Positions 26,378 to 40,000 of a stretch of 64,000 nucleotides of DNA are shown in pieces. Every line of letters begins with the position of its first letter. Position 1 is the first letter of the stretch. A model generated the notes under the pieces. It ran no database searches. It was not told where the DNA came from and saw only the letters and a program-made list of their open reading frames with translations. Origin of the DNA: Paramacrobiotus metropolitanus (taxonomy: Eukaryota; Tardigrada; Eutardigrada; Parachela; Macrobiotidae). A program made the position numbers and the translations under genes. The stretch covers positions 1 to 64,000 of the forward strand of contig NW_026570268.1 in NCBI RefSeq assembly GCF_019649055.1, given 5' to 3'.

Positions 26378-26421
26378 GCCGCAAAATCAGACAGAAAAAC
26401 GGCATCTAGACGGTTTTCGGC
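26378..26421. repeat. Interrupted inverted repeat spanning the XbaI site
   Basis: The left arm GCCGCAAAA (positions 130-138) can pair with TTTTCGGC (positions 10-17 of the next monomer). This gives an 8-bp stem with one bulged C and a loop of about 27 nt that contains TCTAGA. In the right-hand subfamily the right arm is often TTTCCGGC, which swaps the bulge for a single mismatch and leaves the pairing about equally good. Copies with GCGTCTAGACGG (such as 35211 and 47291) gain a further 10-bp perfect palindrome inside the loop. Cruciform or hairpin formation is inferred from sequence only. Reference-copy coordinates. Confidence 0.55.
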
Positions 26422-29400
26422 TCACTGACAGGTAAAAAATATTCTCCAAACCCGCCAATTTTATCTCTATGAAGCACAAATTTCAAAATTAAGGAAAAAC
26501 GTTTTCCTATGTAACGGAACGCGGGGAATCGGTTGCCGCAAAAATCAAACAGAAAAAACGCCATCTAGACGGTTTTCTGCTCACTGACAAGTAAAAATTA
26601 TTCTCCAAACCCGCCAATTTTATCTCTATGAAGCACAAATTTCAAAATTAAGGAAAAACGTTTTCCTATGTAACGGAACGCGGGGAATCGGTTGCCGCAA
26701 AATCAGACAGAAAAACGGCATCTAGACGGTTTTCGGCTCACTGACAGGTAAAAAATATTCTCCAAACCCGCCAATTTTATCTCTATGAAGCACAAATTTC
26801 AAAATTAAGGAAAAACGTTTTCCTATGTAACGGAACGCGGGGAATCGGTTGCCGCAAAATCAGACAGAAAAACGGCATCTAGACGGTTTTCGGCTCACTG
26901 ACAGGTAAAAAATATTCTCCAAACCCGCCAATTTTATCTCTATGAAGCACAAATTTCAAAATTAAGGAAAAACGTTTTCCTATGTAACGGAACGCGGGGA
27001 ATCGGTTGCCGCAAAATCAGACAGAAAAACGGCATCTAGACGGTTTTCGGCTCACTGACAGGTAAAAAATATTCTCCAAACCCGCCAATTTTATCTCTAT
27101 GAAGCACAAATTTCAAAATTAAGGAAAAACGTTTTCCTATGTAACGGAACGCGGGGAATCGGTTGCCGCAAAAATCAGACAGAAAAACGGCCATCTAGAC
27201 GGTTTTCGGCTCACTGACAAGGTAAAAATATTCTCCAAACCCGCCAATTTTATCTCTATGAAGCACAAATTTCAAAATTAAGGAAAAACGTTTTCCTATG
27301 TAACGGAACGCGGGGAATCGGTTGCCGCAAAATCAGACAGAAAAACGGCATCTAGACGGTTTTCGGCTCACTGACAGGTAAAAAATATTCTCCAAACCCG
27401 CCAATTTTATCTCTATGAAGCACAAATTTCAAAATTAAGGAAAAACGTTTTCCTATGTAACGGAACGCGGGAATCGGTTGCCGCAAAATCAGACAGAAAA
27501 ACGGCATCTAGACGGTTTTCGGCTCACTGACAGGTAAAAAATATTCTCCAAACCCGCCAATTTTATCTCTATGAAGCACAAATTTCAAAATTAAGGAAAA
27601 ACGTTTTCCTATGTAACGGAACGCGGGGAATCGGTTGCCGCAAAATCAGACAGAAAAACGGCATCTAGACGGTTTTCGGCTCACTGACAGGTAAAAAATA
27701 TTCTCCAAACCCGCCAATTTTATCTCTATGAAGCACAAATTTCAAAATTAAGGAAAAACGTTTTCCTATGTAACGGAACGCGGGGAATCGGTTGCCGCAA
27801 AACCAGACAGAAAAACGGCATCTAGACGGTTTTCGGCTCACTGACAGGTAAAAAATATTCTCCAAACCCGCCAATTTTATCTCTATGAAGCACAAATTTC
27901 AAAATTAAGGAAAAACGTTTTCCTATGTAACGGAACGCGGGGAATCGGTTGCCGCAAAAATCAGACAGAAAAAACGGCATCTAGACGGTTTTCGGCTCAC
28001 TGACAGGTAAAAAATATTCTCCAAACCCGCCAATTTTATCTCTATGAAGCACAAATTTCAAAATTAAGGAAAAACGTTTTCCTATGTAACGGAACGCGGG
28101 AATCGGTTGCCGCAAAATCAGACAGAAAAACGGCATCTAGACGGTTTTCGGCTCACTGACAGGTAAAAAATATTCTCCAAACCCGCCAATTTTATCTCTA
28201 TGAAGCACAAATTTCAAAATTAAGGAAAAACGTTTTCCTATGTAACGGAACGCGGGGAATCGGTTGCCGCAAAAATCAGACAGAAAAACGGCATCTAGAC
28301 GGTTTTCGGCTCACTGACAGGTAAAAAATATTCTCCAAACCCGCCAATTTTATCTCTATGAAGCACAAATTTCAAAATTAAGGAAAAACGTTTTCCTATG
28401 TAACGGAACGCGGGAATCGGTTGCCGCAAAATTCAGAACAGAAAAAACGCCATCTAGACGGTTTTCGCTCATTGACAAGTAAAAAATTATTCTCCAAACC
28501 CGCCAATTTTATCTCTATGAAGCACAAATTTCAAAATTAAGGAAAAACGTTTTCCTATGTAACGGAACGCGGGGAATCGGTTGCCGCAAAAATCAGACAG
28601 AAAAAACGGCATCTAGACGGTTTTCGGCTCACTGACAGGTAAAAAATATTCTCCAAACCCGCCAATTTTATCTCTATGAAGCACAAATTTCAAAATTAAG
28701 GAAAAACGTTTTCCTATGTAACGGAACGCGGGGAATCGGTTGCCGCAAAATCAGACAGAAAAACGGCATCTAGACGGTTTTCGGCTCACTGACAGGTAAA
28801 AAATATTCTCCAAACCCGCCAATTTTATCTCTATGAAGCACAAATTTCAAAATTAAGGAAAAACGTTTTCCTATGTAACGGAACGCGGGAATCGGTTGCC
28901 GCAAAATCAGACAGAAAAACGGCATCTAGACGGTTTTCGGCTCACTGACAGGTAAAAAATATTCTCCAAACCCGCCAATTTTATCTCTATGAAGCACAAA
29001 TTTCAAAATTAAGGAAAAACGTTTTCCTATGTAACGGAACGCGGGAATCGGTTGCCGCAAAATCAGACAGAAAAACGGCATCTAGACGGTTTTCGGCTCA
29101 CTGACAGGTAAAAAATATTCTCCAAACCCGCCAATTTTATCTCTATGAAGCACAAATTTCAAAATTAAGGAAAAACGTTTTCCTATGTAACGGAACGCGG
29201 GAATCGGTTGCCGCAAAATCAGACAGAAAAACGGCATCTAGACGGTTTTCGGCTCACTGACAGGTAAAAAATATTCTCCAAACCCGCCAATTTTATCTCT
29301 ATGAAGCACAAATTTCAAAATTAAGGAAAAACGTTTTCCTATGTAACGGAACGCGGGAATCGGTTGCCGCAAAATCAGACAGAAAATACGGCATCTAGAC

Positions 29401-32400
29401 GGTTTTCGGCTCACTGACAGGTAAAAAATATTCTCCAAACCCGCCAATTTTATCTCTATGAAGCACAAATTTCAAAATTAAGGAAAAACGTTTTCCTATG
29501 TAACGGAACGCGGGGAATCGGTTGCCGCAAAATCAAACAGAAAAAACGCCATCTAGACGGTTTTCGGCTCACTGACAAGTAAAAAATATTCTCCAAACCC
29601 GCCAATTTTATCTCTATGAAGCACAAATTTCAAAATTAAGGAAAAACGTTTTCCTATGTAACGGAACGCGGGAATCGGTTGCCGCAAAAATCAGAACAGA
29701 AAAAACGCCATCTAGACGGTTTTCTGCTCATTGACAGGTAAAAAATATTCTCCAAACCCGCCAATTTTATCTCTATGAAGCACAAATTTCAAAATTAAGG
29801 AAAAAACGTTTTCCTATGTAACGGAACGCAGGGAATCGGTTGCCGCAAAACCAGACAGAAAAAACGGCATCTAGACGGTTTTCGGCTCACTGACAGGTAA
29901 AAAATATTCTCCAAACCCGCCAATTTTATCTCTATGAAGCACAAATTTCAAAATTAAGGAAAAACGTTTTCCTATGTAACGGAACGCGGGGAATCGGTTG
30001 CCGCAAAATCAGACAGAAAAACGGCATCTAGACGGTTTTCGGCTCACTGACAGGTAAAAAATATTCTCCAAACCCGCCAATTTTATCTCTATGAAGCACA
30101 AATTTCAAAATTAAGGAAAAACGTTTTCCTATGTAACGGAACGCGGGAATCGGTTGCCGCAAAATCAGACAGAAAAACGGCATCTAGACGGTTTTCGGCT
30201 CACTGACAGGTAAAAAATATTCTCCAAACCCGCCAATTTTATCTCTATGAAGCACAAATTTCAAAATTAAGGAAAAACGTTTTCCTATGTAACGGAACGC
30301 GGGGAATCGGTTGCCGCAAAAATCAGACAGAAAAACGGCATCTAGACGGTTTTCGGCTCACTGACAGGTAAAAAATATTCTCCAAACCCGCCAATTTTAT
30401 CTCTATGAAGCACAAATTTCAAAATTAAGGAAAAACGTTTTCCTATGTAACGGAACGCGGGAATCGGTTGCCGCAAAATCAGACAGAAAAACGGCATCTA
30501 GACGGTTTTCGGCTCACTGACAGGTAAAAAATATTCTCCAAACCCGCCAATTTTATCTCTATGAAGCACAAATTTCAAAATTAAGGAAAAACGTTTTCCT
30601 ATGTAACGGAACGCGGGAATCGGTTGCCGCAAAATCAGACAGAAAAAACGCCATCTAGACGGTTTTCGGCTCACTGACAGGTAAAAAATATTCTCCAAAC
30701 CCGCCAATTTTATCTCTATGAAGCACAAATTTCAAAATTAAGGAAAAACGTTTTCCTATGTAACGGAACGCGGGGAATCGGTTGCCGCAAAATCAGACAG
30801 AAAAACGGCATCTAGACGGTTTTCGGCTCACTGACAGGTAAAAAATATTCTCCAAACCCGCCAATTTTATCTCTATGAAGCACAAATTTCAAAATTAAGG
30901 AAAAACGTTTTCCTATGTAACGGAACGCAGGGAATCGGTTGCCGCAAAAATCAGACAGAAAAAACGCCATCTAGACGGTTTTCGGCTCACTGACAGGTAA
31001 AAAATATTCTCCAAACCCGCCAATTTTATCTCTATGAAGCACAAATTTCAAAATTAAGGAAAAAACGTTTTCCTATGTAACGGAACGCGGGGAATCGGTT
31101 GCCGCAAAATCAGACAGAAAAAACGCCATCTAGACGGTTTTCGGCCCACTGACAAGTAAAAATATTCTCCAAACCCGCCAATTTTATCTCTATGAAGCAC
31201 AAATTTCAAAATTAAGGAAAAACGTTTTCCTATGTAACGGAACGCGGGAATCGGTTGCCGCAAAATCAGACAGAAAAACGGCATCTAGACGGTTTTCGGC
31301 TCACTGACAGGTAAAAAATATTCTCCAAACCCGCCAATTTTATCTCTATGAAGCACAAATTTCAAAATTAAGGAAAAACGTTTTCCTATGTAACGGAACG
31401 CGGGGAATCGGTTGCCGCAAAATCAGACAGAAAAAACGGCATCTAGACGGTTTTCGGCTCACTGACAGGTAAAAAATATTCTCCAAACCCGCCAATTTTA
31501 TCTCTATGAAGCACAAATTTCAAAATTAAGGAAAAACGTTTTCCTATGTAACGGAACGCGGGAATCGGTTGCCGCAAAATCAGACAGAAAAACGGCATCT
31601 AGACGGTTTTCGGCTCACTGACAGGTAAAAAATATTCTCCAAACCCGCCAATTTTATCTCTATGAAGCACAAATTTCAAAATTAAGGAAAAACGTTTTCC
31701 TATGTAACGGAACGCGGGAATCGGTTGCCGCAAAATCAGACAGAAAAACGGCATCTAGACGGTTTTCGGCTCACTGACAGGTAAAAAATATTCTCCAAAC
31801 CCGCCAATTTTATCTCTATGAAGCACAAATTTCAAAATTAAGGAAAAACGTTTTCCTATGTAACGGAACGCGGGGAATCGGTTGCCGCAAAATCAGACAG
31901 AAAAACGGCATCTAGACGGTTTTCGGCTCACTGACAGGTAAAAAATATTCTCCAAACCCGCCAATTTTATCTCTATGAAGCACAAATTTCAAAATTAAGG
32001 AAAAACGTTTTCCTATGTAACGGAACGCGGGGAATCGGTTGCCGCAAAATCAGACAGAAAAACGGCATCTAGACGGTTTTCGGCTCACTGACAGGTAAAA
32101 AATATTCTCCAAACCCGCCAATTTTATCTCTATGAAGCACAAATTTCAAAATTAAGGAAAAACGTTTTCCTATGTAACGGAACGCGGGGAATCGGTTGCC
32201 GCAAAATCAGACAGAAAAACGGCATCTAGACGGTTTTCGGCTCACTGACAAGTAAAAATATTCTCCAAACCCGCCAATTTTATCTCTATGAAGCACAAAT
32301 TTCAAAATTAAGGAAAAACGTTTTCCTATGTAACGGAACGCGGGGAATCGGTTGCCGCAAAATCAGACAGAAAAACGGCATCTAGACGGTTTTCGGCTCA

Positions 32401-34099
32401 CTGACAGGTAAAAAATATTCTCCAAACCCGCCAATTTTATCTCTATGAAGCACAAATTTCAAAATTAAGGAAAAACGTTTTCCTATGTAACGGAACGCGG
32501 GGAATCGGTTGCCGCAAAATCAAACAGAAAAAACGGCATCTAGACGGTTTTCGGCTCACTGACAGGTAAAAAATATTCTCCAAACCCGCCAATTTTATCT
32601 CTATGAAGCACAAATTTCAAAATTAAGGAAAAACGTTTTCCTATGTAACGGAACGCGGGGAATCGGTTGCCGCAAAATCAGACAGAAAAACGGCATCTAG
32701 ACGGTTTTCGGCTCACTGACAGGTAAAAAATATTCTCCAAACCCGCCAATTTTATCTCTATGAAGCACAAATTTCAAAATTAAGGAAAAACGTTTTCCTA
32801 TGTAACGGAACGCGGGGAATCGGTTGCCGCAAAAATCAGACAGAAAAACGGCATCTAGACGGTTTTCGGCTCACTGACAGGTAAAAAATATTCTCCAAAC
32901 CCGCCAATTTTATCTCTATGAAGCACAAATTTCAAAATTAGGAAAAACGTTTTCCTATGTAACGGAACGCGGGGAATCGGTTGCCGCAAAATCAGACAGA
33001 AAAACGGCATCTAGACGGTTTTCGGCTCACTGACAGGTAAAAAATATTCTCCAAACCCGCCAATTTTATCTCTATGAAGCACAAATTTCAAAATTAAGGA
33101 AAAACGTTTTCCTATGTAACGGAACGCGGGGAATCGGTTGCCGCAAAATCAGACAGAAAAACGGCATCTAGACGGTTTTCGGCTCACTGACAGGTAAAAA
33201 ATATTCTCCAAACCCGCCAATTTTATCTCTATGAAGCACAAATTTCAAAATTAAGGAAAAACGTTTTCCTATGTAACGGAACGCGGGAATCGGTTGCCGC
33301 AAAAACCAGACAGAAAAACGGCATCTAGACGGTTTTCGGCTCACTGACAGGTAAAAAATATTCTCCAAACCCGCCAATTTTATCTCTATGAAGCACAAAT
33401 TTCAAAATTAAGGAAAAAACGTTTTCCTATGTAACGGAACGCGGGGAATCGGTTGCCGCAAAATCAGACAGAAAAACGGCATCTAGACGGTTTTCGGCTC
33501 ACTGACAGGTAAAAAATATTCTCCAAACCCGCCAATTTTATCTCTATGAAGCACAAATTTCAAAATTAAGGAAAAACGTTTTCCTATGTAACGGAACGCG
33601 GGGAATCGGTTGCCGCAAAATCAGACAGAAAAACGGCATCTAGACGGTTTTCGGCTCACTGACAGGTAAAAAATATTCTCCAAACCCGCCAATTTTATCT
33701 CTATGAAGCACAAATTTCAAAATTAAGGAAAAACGTTTTCCTATGTAACGGAACGCGGGGAATCGGTTGCCGCAAAATCAGACAGAAAAACGGCATCTAG
33801 ACGGTTTTCGGCTCACTGACAGGTAAAAAATATTCTCCAAACCCGCCAATTTTATCTCTATGAAGCACAAATTTCAAAATTAAGGAAAAACGTTTTCCTA
33901 TGTAACGGAACGCGGGAATCGGTTGCCGCAAAATCAGACAGAAAAACGGCATCTAGACGGTTTTCGGCTCACTGACAGGTAAAAAATATTCTCCAAACCC
34001 GCCAATTTTATCTCTATGAAGCACAAATTTCAAAATTAAGGAAAAACGTTTTCCTATGTAAAGGAACGCGGGGAATCGGTTGCCGCAAAATCAGACAGA

Positions 34100-37000
34100 A
34101 AAACGGCATCTAGACGTTTTTCGGCTTACTGATAGGTAAAAAATATTCTCCAAACCCGCCAATTTTATCTCTATGAAGCACAAATTTCAAAATTAAGGAA
34201 AAAACGTTTTCCTCTGTAACGGAACGCGGGGAATCGGTTGCCGCAAAATCAGACAGAAAAACGGCATCTAGACGGTTTTCGGCTCACTGACAGGTAAAAA
34301 ATATTCTCCAAACCCGCCAATTTTATCTCTATGAAGCACAAATTTCAAAATTAAGGAAAAACGTTTTCCTATGTAACGGAACGCGGGGAATCGGTTGCCG
34401 CAAAATCAGACAGAAAAACGGCATCTAGACGGTTTTCGGCTCACTGACAGGTAAAAAATATTCTCCAAACCCGCCAATTTTATCTCTATGAAGCACAAAT
34501 TTCAAAATTAAGGAAAAACGTTTTCCTATGTAACGGAACGCGGGAATCGGTTGCCGCAAAATCAGACAGAAAAACGGCATCTAGACGGTTTTCGGCTCAC
34601 TGACAGGTAAAAAATATTCTCCAAACCCGCCAATTTTATCTCTATGAAGCACAAATTTCAAAATTAAGGAAAAACGTTTTCCTATGTAACGGAACGCGGG
34701 GAATCGGTTGCCGCAAAATCAGACAGAAAAACGGCATCTAGACGGTTTTCGGCTCACTGACAGGTAAAAAATATTCTCCAAACCCGCCAATTTTATCTCT
34801 ATGAAGCACAAATTTCAAAATTAAGGAAAAAACGTTTTCCTCTGTAACGGAACGCGGGAATCGGTTGCCGCAAAAACCAGACAGAAAAAACGGCATCTAG
34901 ACGGTTTTCGGCTCACTGACAGGTAAAAAATATTCTCCAAACCCGCCAATTTTATCTCTATGAAGCACAAATTTCAAAATTAAGGAAAAACGTTTTCCTA
35001 TGTAACGGAACGCGGGGAATCGGTTGCCGCTAAAATCAGACAGAAAAACGGCATCTAGACGGTTTTCGGCTCACTGACAGGTAAAAAATATTCTCCAAAC
35101 CCGCCAATTTTATCTCTATGAAGCACAAATTTCAAAATTAAGGAAAAAACGTTTTCCTATGTAACGGAACGCGGGGAATCGGTTGCCGCAAAAACCAGAA
35201 AGAAAAAACGGCGTCTAGACGGTTTTCGGCTCACTGACAGGTAAAAAATATTCTCCAAACCCGCCAATTTTATCTCTATGAAGCACAAATTTCAAAATTA
35301 AGGAAAAAACGTTTTCCTATGTAACGGAACGCAGGGAATCGGTTGCCGCAAAATCAGACAGAAAAACGGCATCTAGACGGTTTTCGGCTCACTGACAGGT
35401 AAAAAATATTCTCCAAACCCGCCAATTTTATCTCTATGAAGCACAAATTTCAAAATTAAGGAAAAAACGTTTTCCTATGTAACGGAACGCGGGGAATCGG
35501 TTGCCGCAAAATCAGACAGAAAAACGGCATCTAGACGTTTTTCGGCTTACTGATAGGTAAAAAATATTCTCCAAACCCGCCAATTTTATCTCTATGAAGC
35601 ACAAATTTCAAAATTAAGGAAAAACGTTTTCCTATGTAACGGAACGCGGGGAATCGGTTGCCGCAAAATCAGACAGAAAAACGGCATCTAGACGGTTTTC
35701 GGCTCACTGACAGGTAAAAAATATTCTCCAAACCCGCCAATTTTATCTCTATGAAGCACAAATTTCAAAATTAAGGAAAAACGTTTTCCTATGTAACGGA
35801 ACGCGGGAATCGGTTGCCGCAAAATCAGACAGAAAAACGGCATCTAGACGGTTTTCGGCTCACTGACAGGTAAAAAATATTCTCCAAACCCGCCAATTTT
35901 ATCTCTATGAAGCACAAATTTCAAAATTAAGGAAAAACGTTTTCCTATGTAACGGAACGCGGGAATCGGTTGCCGCAAAATCAGACAGAAAAACGGCATC
36001 TAGACGGTTTTCGGCTCACTGACAGGTAAAAAATATTCTCCAAACCCGCCAATTTTATCTCTATGAAGCACAAATTTCAAAATTAAGGAAAAACGTTTTC
36101 CTATGTAACGGAACGCGGGAATCGGTTGCCGCAAAATCAGACAGAAAAACGGCATCTAGACGGTTTTCGGCTCACTGACAGGTAAAAAATATTCTCCAAA
36201 CCCGCCAATTTTATCTCTATGAAGCACAAATTTCAAAATTAAGGAAAAACGTTTTCCTATGTAACGGAACGCGGGAATCGGTTGCCGCAAAAATCAGACA
36301 GAAAAACGGCATCTAGACGTTTTTCGGCTTACTGATAGGTAAAAAATATTCTCCAAACCCGCCAATTTTATCTCTATGAAGCACAAATTTCAAAATTAGG
36401 GAAAAAACGTTTTCCTATGTAACGGAACGCGGGGAATCGGTTGCCGCAAAATCAGACAGAAAACGGCATCTAGACGGTTTTCGGCTCATTGACAGGTAAA
36501 AAATATTCTCCAAACCCGCCAATTTTATCTCTATGAAGCACAAATTTCAAAATTAAGGAAAAACGTTTTCCTATGTAACGGAACGCGGGAAATCGGTTGC
36601 CGCAAAATCAGACAGAAAAACGGCATCTAGACGGTTTTCGGCTCACTGACAGGTAAAAAATATTCTCCAAACCCGCCAATTTTATCTCTATGAAGCACAA
36701 ATTTCAAAATTAAGGAAAAACGTTTTCCTATGTAACGGAACGCGCAAAACCAGACAGAAAAACGGCATCTAGACGGTTTTCGGCTCACTGACAGGTAAAA
36801 AATATTCTCCAAACCCGCCAATTTTATCTCTATGAAGCACAAATTTCAAAATTAAGGAAAAAACGTTTTCCTATGTAACGGAACGCGGGAATCGGTTGCC
36901 GCAAAATCAGACAGAAAAACGGCATCTAGACGTTTTTCGGCTTACTGATAGGTAAAAAATATTCTCCAAACCCGCCAATTTTATCTCTATGAAGCACAAA

Positions 37001-40000
37001 TTTCAAAATTAAGGAAAAACGTTTTCCTATGTAACGGAACGCGGGAATCGGTTGCCGCAAAACCAGACAGAAAAACGGCATCTAGACGGTTTTCGGCTCA
37101 CTGACAGGTAAAAAATATTCTCCAAACCCGCCAATTTTATCTCTATGAAGCACAAATTTCAAAATTAAGGAAAAACGTTTTCCTATGTAACGGAACGCGG
37201 GAATCGGTTGCCGCAAAATCAGACAGAAAAACGGCATCTAGACGGTTTTCGGCTCACTGACAGGTAAAAAATATTCTCCAAACCCGCCAATTTTATCTCT
37301 ATGAAGCACAAATTTCAAAATTAAGGAAAAACGTTTTCCTATGTAACGGAACGCGGGAATCGGTTGCCGCAAAATCAGACAGAAAAACGGCATCTAGACG
37401 GTTTTCGGCTCACTGACAGGTAAAAAATATTCTCCAAACCCGCCAATTTTATCTCTATGAAGCACAAATTTCAAAATTAAGGAAAAACGTTTTCCTATGT
37501 AACGGAACGCGGGAATCGGTTGCCGCAAAATCAGACAGAAAAACGGCATCTAGACGGTTTTCGGCTCACTGACAGGTAAAAAATATTCTCCAAACCCGCC
37601 AATTTTATCTCTATGAAGCACAAATTTCAAAATTAAGGAAAAACGTTTTCCTATGTAACGGAACGCGGGAATCGGTTGCCGCAAAATCAGACAGAAAAAC
37701 GGCATCTAGACGGTTTTCGGCTCACTGACAGGTAAAAAATATTCTCCAAACCCGCCAATTTTATCTCTATGAAGCACAAATTTCAAAATTAGGGAAAAAA
37801 CGTTTTCCTATGTAACGGAACGCGGGAATCGGTTGCCGCAAAAACCAGACAGAAAAAACGGCATCTAGACGGTTTTCGGCTCACTGACAGGTAAAAAATA
37901 TTCTCCAAACCCGCCAATTTTATCTCTATGAAGCACAAATTTCAAAATTAAGGAAAAAACGTTTTCCTCTGTAACGGAACGCGGGAATCGGTTGCCGCAA
38001 AAATCAGACAGAAAAACGGCATCTAGACGGTTTTCGGCTCACTGACAGGTAAAAAATATTCTCCAAACCCGCCAATTTTATCTCTATGAAGCACAAATTT
38101 CAAAATTAAGGAAAAACGTTTTCCTATGTAACGGAACGCGGGAATCGGTTGCCGCAAAATCAGACAGAAAAACGGCATCTAGACGGTTTTCGGCTCACTG
38201 ACAGGTAAAAAATATTCTCCAAACCCGCCAATTTTATCTCTATGAAGCACAAATTTCAAAATTAAGGAAAAACGTTTTCCTATGTAACGGAACGCGGGGA
38301 ATCGGTTGCCGCAAAATCAGACAGAAAAACGGCATCTAGACGGTTTTCGGCTCACTGACAGGTAAAAAATATTCTCCAAACCCGCCAATTTTATCTCTAT
38401 GAAGCACAAATTTCAAAATTAAGGAAAAACGTTTTCCTATGTAACGGAACGCGGGAATCGGTTGCCGCAAAATCAGACAGAAAAACGGCATCTAGACGGT
38501 TTTCGGCTCACTGACAGGTAAAAAATATTCTCCAAACCCGCCAATTTTATCTCTATGAAGCACAAATTTCAAAATTAAGGAAAAAACGTTTTCCTCATGT
38601 AACGGAACGCGGGAATCGGTTGCCGCAAAATCAGACAGAAAAACGGCATCTAGACGGTTTTCGGCTCACTGACAGGTAAAAAATATTCTCCAAACCCGCC
38701 AATTTTATCTCTATGAAGCACAAATTTCAAAATTAAGGAAAAACGTTTTCCTATGTAACGGAACGCGGGAATCGGTTGCCGCAAAATCAGACAGAAAAAC
38801 GGCATCTAGACGGTTTTCGGCTCACTGACAGGTAAAAAATATTCTCCAAACCCGCCAATTTTATCTCTATGAAGCACAAATTTCAAAATTAAGGAAAAAC
38901 GTTTTCCTATGTAACGGAACGCGGGGAATCGGTTGCCGCAAAATCAGACAGAAAAACGGCATCTAGACGGTTTTCGGCTCACTGACGGGTAAAAATATTC
39001 TCCAAACCCGCCAATTTTATCTCTATGAAGCACAAATTTCAAAATTAAGGAAAAACGTTTTCCTATGTAACGGAACGCGGGGAATCGGTTGCCGCAAAAT
39101 CAGACAGAAAAACGGCATCTAGACGGTTTTCGGCTCACTGACAGGTAAAAAATATTCTCCAAACCCGCCAATTTTATCTCTATGAAGCACAAATTTCAAA
39201 ATTAAGGAAAAACGTTTTCCTATGTAACGGAACGCGGGGAATCGGTTGCCGCTAAAATCAGACAGAAAAACGGCATCTAGACGTTTTTCGGCTTACTGAT
39301 AGGTAAAAAATATTCTCCAAACCCGCCAATTTTATCTCTATGAAGCACAAATTTCAAAATTAAGGAAAAAACGTTTTCCTCTGTAACGGAACGCGGGGAA
39401 TCGGTTGCCGCAAAAATCAGACAGAAAAACGGCATCTAGACGGTTTTCGGCTCACTGACAGGTAAAAAATATTCTCCAAACCCGCCAATTTTATCTCTAT
39501 GAAGCACAAATTTCAAAATTAAGGAAAAACGTTTTCCTATGTAACGGAACGCGGGAATCGGTTGCCGCAAAATCAGACAGAAAAAACGGCATCTAGACGT
39601 TTTTCGGCTTACTGATAGGTAAAAAATATTCTCCAAACCCGCCAATTTTATCTCTATGAAGCACAAATTTCAAAATTAAGGAAAAACGTTTTCCTATGTA
39701 ACGGAACGCGGGAATCGGTTGCCGCAAAATCAGACAGAAAAACGGCATCTAGACGGTTTTCGGCTCACTGACAGGTAAAAAATATTCTCCAAACCCGCCA
39801 ATTTTATCTCTATGAAGCACAAATTTCAAAATTAAGGAAAAACGTTTTCCTATGTAACGGAACGCGGGAATCGGTTGCCGCAAAACCAGACAGAAAAACG
39901 GCATCTAGACGGTTTTCGGCTCACTGACAGGTAAAAAATATTCTCCAAACCCGCCAATTTTATCTCTATGAAGCACAAATTTCAAAATTAGGGAAAAACG

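Larger units (their letters stand above)
26249..26404 (+). repeat. Reference monomer (156 bp)
   Basis: This copy matches the commonest form and defines the numbering used here, with position 1 at the T of TCTAGA. Order of parts: XbaI site 1-6; A-run 30-35; conserved core 36-86; palindrome 89-103; GC-rich CpG cluster 111-133 (CGGAACGCGGGAATCGGTTG lies at 111-130); A-run 135-138; A-run 147-151. Common length variants are G3 or G4 at 119-121 and one extra or missing A in each A-run, which together give lengths of 155-160 bp. A 156-bp unit is a multiple of three, but every frame still meets a stop. On the minus strand these include the TAG within the XbaI site and a TGA in the 139-145 region. No coding role is supported. 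Confidence 0.95.
16000..34100 (+). repeat. Homogeneous central domain
   Basis: About 115 copies with low variation. From about 26 kb to 34 kb nearly every copy is the reference type with T60 and G154, differing mainly in G3/G4 and A-run lengths. T60G recurs in small groups (near 17057, 17684, 20501, 20659, 20816, 21128, 24586, 24735, 25678, 25992) and then disappears until 40.6 kb. Copies with GCCATCTAG and ACAAGTAAAAATTATTC occur singly. Such uniformity indicates the most recently homogenised part of the window. No gene or other element is seen. Confidence 0.8.

Noticed and set aside
26249-26404. CENP-B box
   Set aside because: The consensus NTTCGNNNNANNCGGGN is met only in halves: TTCGGCTCA near positions 12-20 lacks CGGG, and ACGCGGG near 115-121 lacks the TTCG half. 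Neither half-match is convincing.
26249-26421. tRNA-like A and B boxes (SINE-derived satellite)
   Set aside because: On the minus strand TTGGCGGGTTTGG and CGATTCC loosely resemble Pol III boxes, but the fit is partial, the spacing (~80 bp across a monomer junction) is wrong for a tRNA, and no cloverleaf or T-run terminator fits.
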